Below are positions 1-7,304 of a stretch of DNA of 64,000 nt, one piece after another. The position numbers and the translations under genes were made by a program. Under the pieces are notes generated by a model. The model made no database searches, was not told the DNA's origin, and worked only from the letters and a program-made list of their open reading frames with translations. This DNA is from Bifidobacterium simiiventris (lineage in GTDB: Bacteria > Actinomycetota > Actinomycetes > Actinomycetales > Bifidobacteriaceae). Location of the stretch: assembly GCF_019331715.1 (NCBI RefSeq), contig NZ_JAHBBG010000001.1:62001-126000 (forward strand), read 5' to 3'. How positions within the stretch are numbered: position 1 is the first letter of the stretch; each line of letters opens with the position of its first letter.

Positions 1-938
1 CCGGCCTCGTCGATGATGCCGTACGCCGTGTCGTCGGCGTGCAGTTCGACCTGCGCCTCGGCGAGCGCGCGGGCGATGGCGGGCAGGTATTGTGCGGCGA
101 CGTCGTGGTGGATGATGAGTTTTTCGGCGGCGTTGCATACGCCGACGCGTTGCGTTTTCGCGTTGATGATGATCGGGATGGCCTTGTCGAGGTCGCCGGA
201 TCGGTCGATGTAGATGTGGACGTTGCCGGCGCCGGTTTCGATAACGGGGACTTTGGAGTTGCGTACGACGGCTTGGATGAGGCCGGCTCCGCCGCGTGGC
301 ACGAGGACATCGATGTGGCCGCGGGCCTCCATCATGGCGGTGGCGCCGTCGCGGCCGTATTCGTCGACGGTGTCGACAAGGGCGGGGTCGAAGCCGTGGT
401 CGGCAATGACGTCGCGGATGATGGCGAGGGTGGCTTGGTTGGTGCGTTCGGCCGCGTGGCCGCCGCGCAGGATGGCGGCGTTGCCGGATTTGAGGCAGAG
501 GCTGGCGACGTCGACGGTGACGTTGGGGCGGGCTTCGTAGATCATGCCGATGACGCCGAGGGGGACGCGAGTCTGTTGCAGGCGCAGTCCGTTGGGCAGG
601 TTGTAGCCGCGGACGATCTCGCCGATGGGGTCGGGCAGGGTTGCGACGTGGCGGACGCCTTGCGCGGCGGCGGCGATGCGGGGCACGTCGAATTGGAGGC
701 GGTCGAGTTTGCCGGTGTCCATGCCGGCTTCGCGCGAGGCGATCATGTCGAGTTCGTTGGCGCCGGCGATTGCGTCGGCGCGGGCGTCGAGCGCGTCGGC
801 GATCGCGTTCAGTAGTTCGTTTTTGGCTTCGGTGTCGGCCTGGGCGAGTGCGCGTTGGGCGCGGGCCGCGTCGTCGGCCTTCGCGCATACCGCGTCGAAC
901 ACGGTCTGCGGCACCTGGACCTCTTCGCTATTCGTCAT
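1..938 (-). CDS. proA: Gamma-glutamyl phosphate reductase, 3' end cut by window
   Basis: This cytosolic enzyme reduces gamma-glutamyl phosphate to glutamate-5-semialdehyde, the second step of proline synthesis. The first 312 residues are visible and the C-terminus lies outside the window. The family hallmarks are present: the YEARPNVT motif and the catalytic cysteine (Cys268) in [11 protein letters not shown]. The ATG at 938 starts a protein that reads [17 protein letters not shown], as expected for bacterial ProA. It is transcribed away from glyA, from which it is separated by about 260 bp of repeats. Assignment is by motif recognition and is secure. Confidence 0.95.
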   Translation of the reverse strand, partial: MTNSEEVQVPQTVFDAVCAKADDAARAQRALAQADTEAKNELLNAIADALDARADAIAGANELDMIASREAGMDTGKLDRLQFDVPRIAAAAQGVRHVATLPDPIGEIVRGYNLPNGLRLQQTRVPLGVIGMIYEARPNVTVDVASLCLKSGNAAILRGGHAAERTNQATLAIIRDVIADHGFDPALVDTVDEYGRDGATAMMEARGHIDVLVPRGGAGLIQAVVRNSKVPVIETGAGNVHIYIDRSGDLDKAIPIIINAKTQRVGVCNAAEKLIIHHDVAAQYLPAIARALAEAQVELHADDTAYGIIDEA

Positions 939-1014
939 ACCCACACCTTAGCGCAAGTCGGCGTCAGCCGGCATCATCCCGATCCACAGCATCGTATGTC
1001 GAAGTGGGTCATAC

Positions 1015-1185
1015 GTACGTTTGTGCAGGACCGTCCGCAGAAACGTACATCAGCCGACGCCCAGCGTACGTTCTTGCAGAACCGTCCACAGAAACGTACG
1101 CTGCGGCGCATCATGTGTACGTTTTCGCAGCGACGGCCGCACAACCGTACGCTGGGCGGCGCTCGGCATACGGTTGTGCAGATGG
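1015..1185. repeat. Tandem palindromic repeat, 51-bp period, about 3.3 copies
   Basis: Three 34-bp imperfect palindromes begin at 1015, 1066 and 1117. Each opens with GTACGTTT (or GTACGTTC) and closes with AAACGTAC (or CAACCGTAC), and they are separated by 17-bp GC-rich spacers. A fourth left half starts at 1168, so the spacing is exactly 51 bp throughout. The array fills the gap between the 5' end of proA and the 3' end of glyA. Possible roles are a transcription terminator or mRNA-end structure for glyA, a protein-binding array, or a miniature repetitive element. No function is assigned. Confidence 0.85.
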
Positions 1186-1201
1186 ATTGCCATCTGGCCG
1201 A

Positions 1202-2509
1202 TCAGTGGACCTGATCGAGGCCCGGGTAGAGCGGGAAGTCCTCGACGAGCTTGTCGACGCGCTTCTTGAGGGTCTCCACGTCGGCGGACGGACCGGCGGC
1301 GAGCGCGGTGCCGATGATGTCGGCGACCTCTTCGTATTCCTTGGGTCCGAAGCCGCGGGTGGCGAGGGCGGACGTGCCGATCCTGAGGCCGGAGGCGATG
1401 GAGGCAGGGCGCGGGTCGAACGGCACGGTGTTGCGGTTGATGGTGATGCCGCACTGGGCGAGGAGGTCTTCGCCCTGCTTGCCGTCCATTTCGCTGTTGC
1501 GCAGGTCGACCATGACGAGGTGGACGTCGGTGCCGCCGGTGAGCACGCTGATGCCGTTCTTCTTGACGTCGTCGGCGGTGAGGCGTTCGGCGAGGATCTT
1601 GGCGCCGTCGAGGGTGCGCTGCATGCGGTCCTTGAATTCGGGAGTGCCGGCGACCTTGAAGCTGACGGCCTTGCCGGCGATGACGTGCATGAGCGGGCCG
1701 CCCTGCTGGCCGGGGAAGACGGCGGAGTTGAGCTTCTTGGCGTATTCCTCCTTGGCGAGGATGAAGCCGGAACGCGGGCCGCCGAGGGTCTTGTGCGCGG
1801 TGGAGGAGACGACGTCGGCGTACGGGACCGGACTGGGGTGCAGACCGGCGGCGACGAGGCCGGCGAAGTGGGCCATGTCGACCCAGAACTTGGCGCCGAC
1901 CTCGTCGGCGATCTCCTTCATGGCCTTGAAGTCCTCGATGCGCGGGTAGGCGGACCAGCCGCCGATGATCATGGCCGGGTGGACCTCGAGGGCGCGCTGG
2001 CGGATGATCTCGGGGTCGATGCGGAACGTTTCGGGGTTGACGCCGTAGGCTTCGGCGTGGTAGAAGCGGCCGGAGAAGTTGATCTTCATGCCGTGGGTGA
2101 GGTGGCCGCCGTGGTCGAGGGCGAGGCCGAGGACGGTGTCGCCGGGCTTGACGAGCGCCTGGTAGACGGCGGCGTTGGCCTGGGCGCCGGAGTGGGGCTG
2201 CACGTTCGCGTATTCGGCGCCGAAGAGTTCCTTGGCGCGGTTGCGGGCGATGGTCTCGAGCTTGTCGACCTGCTCGCAGCCGCCGTAGTAGCGGCGTCCC
2301 GGGTAGCCTTCGGCGTACTTGTTGGTCAGGACGGAACCCTGCGCCTGCAGGACGGCGCGCGGCACGAAGTTCTCGGATGCGATCATCTCGAGGCCGTCCT
2401 GCTGGCGGTGCAGTTCGGCGGTGAGGATCTCGGCGATCTCCGGGTCGGTGTCGGCGATCGGCGCGTTGAACGCGTCGGTGGGGGTCTGGGCGAGCGGCGA
2501 AGCAGTCAT
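1202..2509 (-). CDS. glyA: Serine hydroxymethyltransferase
   Basis: This PLP enzyme interconverts serine and glycine while charging tetrahydrofolate with a one-carbon unit. The protein has 435 residues, the normal length. The PLP-binding lysine is Lys240 in the [13 protein letters not shown] motif, and the early [13 protein letters not shown] motif is intact. The start at 2509 was chosen because AAGGAG sits five bases upstream of the ATG; the reading frame stays open further upstream without a ribosome site. It diverges from thrC, with about 180 bp of shared upstream region in which no strong promoter could be singled out. Confidence 0.97.
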   Translation of the reverse strand: MTASPLAQTPTDAFNAPIADTDPEIAEILTAELHRQQDGLEMIASENFVPRAVLQAQGSVLTNKYAEGYPGRRYYGGCEQVDKLETIARNRAKELFGAEYANVQPHSGAQANAAVYQALVKPGDTVLGLALDHGGHLTHGMKINFSGRFYHAEAYGVNPETFRIDPEIIRQRALEVHPAMIIGGWSAYPRIEDFKAMKEIADEVGAKFWVDMAHFAGLVAAGLHPSPVPYADVVSSTAHKTLGGPRSGFILAKEEYAKKLNSAVFPGQQGGPLMHVIAGKAVSFKVAGTPEFKDRMQRTLDGAKILAERLTADDVKKNGISVLTGGTDVHLVMVDLRNSEMDGKQGEDLLAQCGITINRNTVPFDPRPASIASGLRIGTSALATRGFGPKEYEEVADIIGTALAAGPSADVETLKKRVDKLVEDFPLYPGLDQVH

Positions 2510-2689
2510 CTGCGCTCCTTTAATCGGTGGTACTACGATTCCGCGGTTGCGGTTGTGCATAGTGTAGGGCCGGGTCATGTTACGAATCGTTTGCGTCTCA
2601 TATTCGCGCCTCGTCCCGCTCCCCTGCCCACTGCTGACGGTACACTTGAGCCACACTGTCGGTATCCGTCATCTTTCGCGAAGGGCATC

Positions 2690-4177
2690 ATGACCACGTT
2701 CCATTCCACGCGTTCCACCACCGATTCACTGACCTCCAAGGAGGCCATCCGCAAAGGAATCGCCGACGACGGCGGCCTGTTCGTGACCGATTCGCTCGGC
2801 GAGACAACGGTCGACATCGCGAATCTCGCCGGCCGCCCGTATCAGGCGATCGCGTACGACGTGCTGCACGCGCTGCTGCCGGACTTCGGGGAGGACGAAC
2901 TGAAGGACTGCATCGCCGCCGCGTACGGCGCGCAGTGGTCCGACGAACGCATCACGCCGTTGAAGCCGGTCGGCGACGACTACATCCTCGAACTGTTCAA
3001 CGGCCCGACCTCCGCGTTCAAGGACGTCGCCCTGCAGATCCTGCCGCGGTTCATGGCGCGCACCACGCCGGCCGACGGCGATGGGGACGAGAAGATCATG
3101 ATCCTCACGGCCACGTCCGGAGACACGGGCAAGGCCGCGCTGGCCGGGTTCGCCGACGCGCCGGGCACCGCGATCACCGTGTTCTATCCGCAGGGCAAGG
3201 TCAGTCAGGTGCAGGAGCTGCAGATGACCACGCAGACCGGCTCGAACGTGAACGTCGCCGCGGTCGAGGGAAACTTCGACGATGCGCAGTCCGCGGTCAA
3301 GCGCATCTTCGGCGACCGCGAGCTGGCGGACAAGCTCGCCGCCGACTCGCACGTCGTCCTGTCGTCCGCGAACTCGATCAACGTGGGCCGTCTCGTGCCG
3401 CAGGTCGTCTACTACTTCTCCGCGTACGCGCAGCTTCTGGAACAGCAGGTCATCAACGTGGGAGACGAGGTCGAGTTCGTCGTGCCGACCGGCAACTTCG
3501 GCGACATCCTCGCCGGCTACTACGCGAAGCGTCTCGGCCTGCCGGTCAAGCACCTGATCGTCGCAAGCGACAAGAACAACGTGCTGTTCGACTTCCTCAC
3601 GTCCGGCACGTACAACCGCCAGCGCCCGTTCTACCAGACGATCTCGCCGTCGATGGACATCCTCATCTCCTCGAACCTCGAACGCATGCTGTACTACTTC
3701 GCCGAAGGCGACACGCGGCTGATCTCGATGCTCATGAACGATCTGAAGAACTGGGGCACGTACGAGGTTCCGGAACCGCTGCTGGCGAAGGTGCGCCAAT
3801 TGTTCGGCTGCGGCTGGGCGAACGAGGACCAGGTGCGCGAGATGATCGCCGACTGCTGGACGAAGAACCGGTACGTGATCGACCCGCATACCGCGTGCGC
3901 GTATTTCGTGGCGCAGCAGATGCCGCGCGACCCACTGACCCCGCGCGTGATCCTCGCGACCGCCAGCCCGTACAAGTTCCCGCGCACGGTCAACGAGGCG
4001 CTCGGATTCGACGCGACCGGCACCGATTTCGACTGCATGGACGTGCTCGCGCGCGAGACCGGCACCACGGCCCCGGCAGCATTGCGCGGCTTGGAGCATG
4101 CCGACGTGCGCTTCGACACGGTCGTGCCGATCGACGGCATGGAAGGCTTCGTGGAGACCGCCGCCAAGGCGCTGTGA
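2690..4177 (+). CDS. thrC: Threonine synthase
   Basis: This PLP enzyme converts O-phosphohomoserine to threonine. The 495-residue length fits the longer thrC class. The PLP lysine is Lys111 in FNGPTSAFKDVAL, and the phosphate-binding loop TATSGDTGKAAL follows about 30 residues later. The ATG at 2690 has GAAGGG upstream and gives the usual N-terminus containing TSKEAIRKGIADDGGLFV. It stands alone and is followed 23 bp later by a strong hairpin. Confidence 0.97.
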   Translation: MTTFHSTRSTTDSLTSKEAIRKGIADDGGLFVTDSLGETTVDIANLAGRPYQAIAYDVLHALLPDFGEDELKDCIAAAYGAQWSDERITPLKPVGDDYILELFNGPTSAFKDVALQILPRFMARTTPADGDGDEKIMILTATSGDTGKAALAGFADAPGTAITVFYPQGKVSQVQELQMTTQTGSNVNVAAVEGNFDDAQSAVKRIFGDRELADKLAADSHVVLSSANSINVGRLVPQVVYYFSAYAQLLEQQVINVGDEVEFVVPTGNFGDILAGYYAKRLGLPVKHLIVASDKNNVLFDFLTSGTYNRQRPFYQTISPSMDILISSNLERMLYYFAEGDTRLISMLMNDLKNWGTYEVPEPLLAKVRQLFGCGWANEDQVREMIADCWTKNRYVIDPHTACAYFVAQQMPRDPLTPRVILATASPYKFPRTVNEALGFDATGTDFDCMDVLARETGTTAPAALRGLEHADVRFDTVVPIDGMEGFVETAAKAL

Positions 4178-4199
4178 TCCGTCCCCCGGCCTCTGTTAT

Positions 4200-4239
4200 G
4201 TGAAGGCCGCTCCCAACCAATCGAGGGAGCGGCCTTCAC
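4200..4239. terminator. Perfect 15-bp stem hairpin after thrC
   Basis: The arms GTGAAGGCCGCTCCC and GGGAGCGGCCTTCAC are perfect inverted repeats around a 10-base loop. It lies between convergent thrC and the DUF1648 gene and probably ends both transcripts. There is no long T-run on either side. Confidence 0.8.
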
Positions 4240-4264
4240 CATATGTGACGCGGCGAGCCACACG

Positions 4265-5407
4265 TCACATCAGGAACGGCAATAGGATGAGCGCGATCGA
4301 GATGACGACGAGCGCGATGGCCGCGAGCCAGACGACGGGGCGGGCGCAATTGACCGTCCAGCCGACGCCGAACCGCTTGGGGACCCAGATGGCCGGGTCG
4401 TCGCGGTTGACGTAGAACACGCCGCCGATCCAGTGACGGTCGTCGTCGGCCGGCATCGCGTCATCGCTCTCCGAGCCTCCATTCCCATTCGATACACCGG
4501 CGTAGAAGCGCGACCCGTTCTGCCCGCAGTACACGCTGATCACCAGTACGCCGGTCAATGCGGCCACGGCGAGCAGCATCGCGACCGTGGCGAACAGGTC
4601 GATGGCGATCGCGCCGATGGTGGCGAGCTGCACGCCCAATCCCATCCAGCCGGCCACGAGCAGGCCGATCACAAGCGTGTAGATGCTCCAGACGCGGGCG
4701 AACGTGCCGTATGCGAATCCGGTGGTGGCGGGATGGTCTGGGTCGATCGGCTTCTTCGCGGCGATGATGGCGGCGTGGGCGGCAATCATCACCACGGCCA
4801 CGATGACCTGACCGGGCACGGCCATGAGGATCAGCCACGGGCTTTTGCTCGCCCAGCCGTCGATCTGCCCGGCCATGTTCTCGTGGATCGCGACCCGCTC
4901 GGGCATGGTGCCGTAGCCGAGCACACCGACCAGGACGGTGACGGCGAGCGCCGCGACGTGGAGGAGTTCCCATGTGAGGCTGATCGGTTCGGGGTTGTTG
5001 TGTTCCGCGATGATGGCGGCGCGGCGGTCGGTGTCGGTGTGCCAGTTGCGGCGGTCTGCGATGTTGCGTGTTGTGCGGCGGCAGATCTGTTGGGCGGCGA
5101 AGCCGATCACGGTGAGCATGACAGAGACGGCCGAGATCGTCCATATCGCGGGTTCGGTGCCGAATCGTTGCCAGACGGCCAGTGATATGGCGGTTGCGAT
5201 GGTGCCGGTTGCGGCCATCGTCCATGAGAATCCGCGTTTGAGCCGGCGGATGGCCGGGTCGGCGTGGGCCGCGGGCGGTACGGTCACGCCGAATGCTTCG
5301 CGTCGGTCGGTGATCCACGGTATGGCCGTGAGGCTGATGGTCACCAGTATCGGCAGCAGGAATGTGGTGCCGAGTATGACGTTCATGGTGGTGTTCGCGT
5401 CGTTCAT
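4265..5407 (-). CDS. DUF1648-family integral membrane protein
   Basis: This is a multi-pass membrane protein of about 380 residues with roughly seven hydrophobic segments. The central stretch GYGTMPERVAIHENMAGQIDGWASK matches the DUF1648 pattern seen in SdpI-like and YhdP/YtrA-linked membrane proteins. Its function is unknown, and a role in envelope stress or peptide immunity is only suggested by the family. The ATG at 5407 is preferred because AGGGGG lies seven bases upstream; the in-frame ATG at 5413 overlaps the GntR stop codon but has no room for a ribosome site. It is translationally coupled to the GntR gene upstream. Confidence 0.8.
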   Translation of the reverse strand: MNDANTTMNVILGTTFLLPILVTISLTAIPWITDRREAFGVTVPPAAHADPAIRRLKRGFSWTMAATGTIATAISLAVWQRFGTEPAIWTISAVSVMLTVIGFAAQQICRRTTRNIADRRNWHTDTDRRAAIIAEHNNPEPISLTWELLHVAALAVTVLVGVLGYGTMPERVAIHENMAGQIDGWASKSPWLILMAVPGQVIVAVVMIAAHAAIIAAKKPIDPDHPATTGFAYGTFARVWSIYTLVIGLLVAGWMGLGVQLATIGAIAIDLFATVAMLLAVAALTGVLVISVYCGQNGSRFYAGVSNGNGGSESDDAMPADDDRHWIGGVFYVNRDDPAIWVPKRFGVGWTVNCARPVVWLAAIALVVISIALILLPFLM

Positions 5408-5409
5408 GA

Positions 5410-5856
5410 TCATTCCCCCTGTCTGATGTCGCGCTCGCTTGATGATGTGTAGACGCGTTCGGCCTGTCGTCGTGCGGCGTCGAGGAATGCGTCAAGGCTG
5501 CCGCCGCGGGCTTTGTGGGCGAGCGCGAGCCGGTGCAGGTCGTCGTTCATGCGTTTGGTTTGTTCGTCGGTGGTGCGGGTTGTCGCGGTGTCGGCGCCGT
5601 CGGTGGTGTCGGTGGCACGTCGGTCGGCGACGCTCGCGCCGGTGCCGCGTCGCATGACGATGTATCCTTCGTCGCGCAGCAGGGCGTATGCCTTGTTGAC
5701 GGTGTGCAGGTTGATGCCGAGGTCGACGGCGAGCGCGCGGACGGATGGCAGTTGGTCGCCGGGGGTGAGTTCGTCGTTGGCGATGCCGGCGATGATCTGC
5801 CGGTGCAGTTGTTCGTAGATCGGTATGTCGCTGCGTTGGTCGATGTCGATGATCAT
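5410..5856 (-). CDS. GntR-family (YtrA-type) transcriptional regulator
   Basis: This protein of 148 residues has an N-terminal winged helix, with PIYEQLHRQIIAGI leading to LPSVRALAVDLGINLHTVNKAYALLRDEGY. Only a short helical tail follows, without the large effector domain of FadR or HutC types, which is the YtrA layout. It heads a two-gene operon with the DUF1648 membrane protein, a recurrent pairing in Gram-positive bacteria. A palindrome just upstream (5891-5910) suggests that it represses its own operon. Confidence 0.88.
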   Translation of the reverse strand: MIIDIDQRSDIPIYEQLHRQIIAGIANDELTPGDQLPSVRALAVDLGINLHTVNKAYALLRDEGYIVMRRGTGASVADRRATDTTDGADTATTRTTDEQTKRMNDDLHRLALAHKARGGSLDAFLDAARRQAERVYTSSSERDIRQGE

Positions 5857-5890
5857 CGGCGTTGTTCCTCCCGTCTCACGCCACGCGTTC

Positions 5891-5910
5891 TAGTTGTTCT
5901 ATATCAACTA
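5891..5910. promoter_or_regulatory. Candidate GntR operator
   Basis: TAGTTG and CAACTA are perfect inverted half-sites separated by eight A/T-rich bases, about 35 bp before the GntR start codon. The A/T-rich centre also holds TATA-like hexamers on the minus strand, so a bound regulator would cover the promoter. This is inferred from position and symmetry. Confidence 0.6.
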
Positions 5911-6040
5911 TAACATCGATGGGCGCAAGGACGCGCGAACGTCCGTATGTTCGCATGATCGAACCGGTTGCGCGAGCATACGGAGGATGCGGGACGGCAT
6001 GGTTCCGGCCGCCCGCAACCCCTCTGCCGCGGCGGCGGGG

Positions 6041-7126
6041 TCAGCCGACCGTCCGTTCGGTGCTTTCGCGCACGATGAGCTGCGGTGTGAGGATCTTGCG
6101 GTTGCCGCTGACGCGTTCGCCGGCGAGCATCTTGAGCAGGAGCTTGGCGACCTTCGCGCCGTATTCGCCGGCGTCGCGGTGCACCGACGTGATCGACGGG
6201 TAGACCGCCTCGCAGATGAAGCTGTCCTCGAAGCTGACGATCGCGGGCAAGCCGGCCGGGTACTCCCCCGTTTCGAGCAGCCGCTTGCTCACCGCGCGCA
6301 GGCTGGCGGCGGCCAGCGTCTCGCTTTCGTAGATGAACGCGGTCGGCGGCACCGGCAGACGCAGCAGGCGCAGCGTGGTCTCGGCGGCCTTGGCCGTGTC
6401 GAATTCGGTGAATTCCACGTGGATGGATTCGAGCCGGCTGCGTTTGGCGAACGCGCGGAACGCCGTCTCGCGGTCCCGGCTGTAGTCGAGGGCCGGATCG
6501 CCGCACAGGTAGGCGATGCGGCGGTGACCGCGGTCGAGCAGGTGCCTGAGCACGCTCGTCATCGTGCCGGAGTCGTCGATCGACAGCGACGGCACCAGCC
6601 CGGACGGATCGGGGCCGCCGGCGAGCGCCGCGGTGACGCCGAGCTGGTTGAGCAGTTCGGGGCGCGGGTCGTCGGCGCGCAGGTCGACGAGGATGACGCC
6701 GTCGACGCGTTTGCGTCGCGACCAGTCGCGGTAGACGGCCAGTTCCTCGTTCAGCGACGAGCATGGACGGTAGAGCAGGCCGTATCCTTTGGCGCTGAAG
6801 GATGCGTGCAGGCCGGTCATGAAGTGGAGCATGAAGCTTTCGTCCTGCAGTCCGTCGGCGGATCGGGCGGGGGCGAAGCCGACGGTCATCGTTTTGGAGG
6901 AACCGAGTGCCTGGGCTGCGTAGACGGGGCTCCAGCCGAGTTTGGCGGCGGCCTGTTTGACCTTGCGTTTGGTTTCCTCGGATACGCCGGGGCGGTCGTT
7001 GATCGCGAACGAGACGGCGGTCTGCGAGATGCCGAGTTCGTCGGCGATGTCCTTGAGGCCGATCCGCCGTTGTTTGCCGGAGGATCGTGCGGTGCCCGCA
7101 CCCTTGTCTTCGTCGTTGTTCGTCAT
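6041..7126 (-). CDS. LacI-family transcriptional regulator
   Basis: This 361-residue repressor has the LacI helix-turn-helix at about residues 21-70 (IGLKDIADELGISQTAVS, then VSEETKRKVKQAAAKLGWSP). A periplasmic-binding-like effector domain follows, with DGVILVDLRADDPRPELL and RRIAYLCGDPALD. It lies beside the N-glycan genes. Sites resembling ACTAAAGCGCTTTAGT occur in front of itself and of two GH38 genes, so it is the best candidate for the local regulator. The inducing sugar cannot be read from the sequence. Confidence 0.92.
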   Translation of the reverse strand: MTNNDEDKGAGTARSSGKQRRIGLKDIADELGISQTAVSFAINDRPGVSEETKRKVKQAAAKLGWSPVYAAQALGSSKTMTVGFAPARSADGLQDESFMLHFMTGLHASFSAKGYGLLYRPCSSLNEELAVYRDWSRRKRVDGVILVDLRADDPRPELLNQLGVTAALAGGPDPSGLVPSLSIDDSGTMTSVLRHLLDRGHRRIAYLCGDPALDYSRDRETAFRAFAKRSRLESIHVEFTEFDTAKAAETTLRLLRLPVPPTAFIYESETLAAASLRAVSKRLLETGEYPAGLPAIVSFEDSFICEAVYPSITSVHRDAGEYGAKVAKLLLKMLAGERVSGNRKILTPQLIVRESTERTVG

Positions 7127-7174
7127 CGTTGATCCACTTTCGCTCCCCTGTCCGACCGCATATTGACAGGATTA

Positions 7175-7197
7175 ACTAAACCGTTTTATCTATTATA
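7175..7197 (-). promoter_or_regulatory. lacI promoter -10 with overlapping degenerate operator
   Basis: On the minus strand TATAAT (7197-7192) is followed directly by a site aligned with the local operator (7175-7190, ACTAAACCGTTTTATC, 12 of 16 positions matching ACTAAAGCGCTTTAGT). No good -35 hexamer is seen. The position fits autorepression. Confidence 0.55.
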
Positions 7198-7251
7198 CGG
7201 CAAGGGCGGCCCCGTGCAGCGCGCGAAGACCACCCTTTGCCCGTCGGGTTC

Positions 7252-7289
7252 GCATGCCGGAGGCGCGGGGTCGCGCGTATCCGGCATGC
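7252..7289. terminator. Hairpin downstream of the GH85 gene
   Basis: GCATGCCGGA and TCCGGCATGC form a perfect 10-bp stem, and the 18-base loop contains a further CGCG/CGCG pairing. It lies just past the GH85 stop codon, between that gene and the lacI promoter. It probably ends the glycan operon, although no U-tract follows. Confidence 0.65.
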
Positions 7290-7304
7290 GCCCGGCGCAT
7301 GATG

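Noticed and set aside
1015..1185. CRISPR-like array
   Set aside because: Units are palindromic and drifting, spacers are only 17 bp and similar in composition, and no cas genes are near.
641..4177. A frame of 1178 codons running from proA through glyA antisense into thrC
   Set aside because: Only the part from 2690 is threonine synthase; the rest is antisense and repeat sequence without a start signal.
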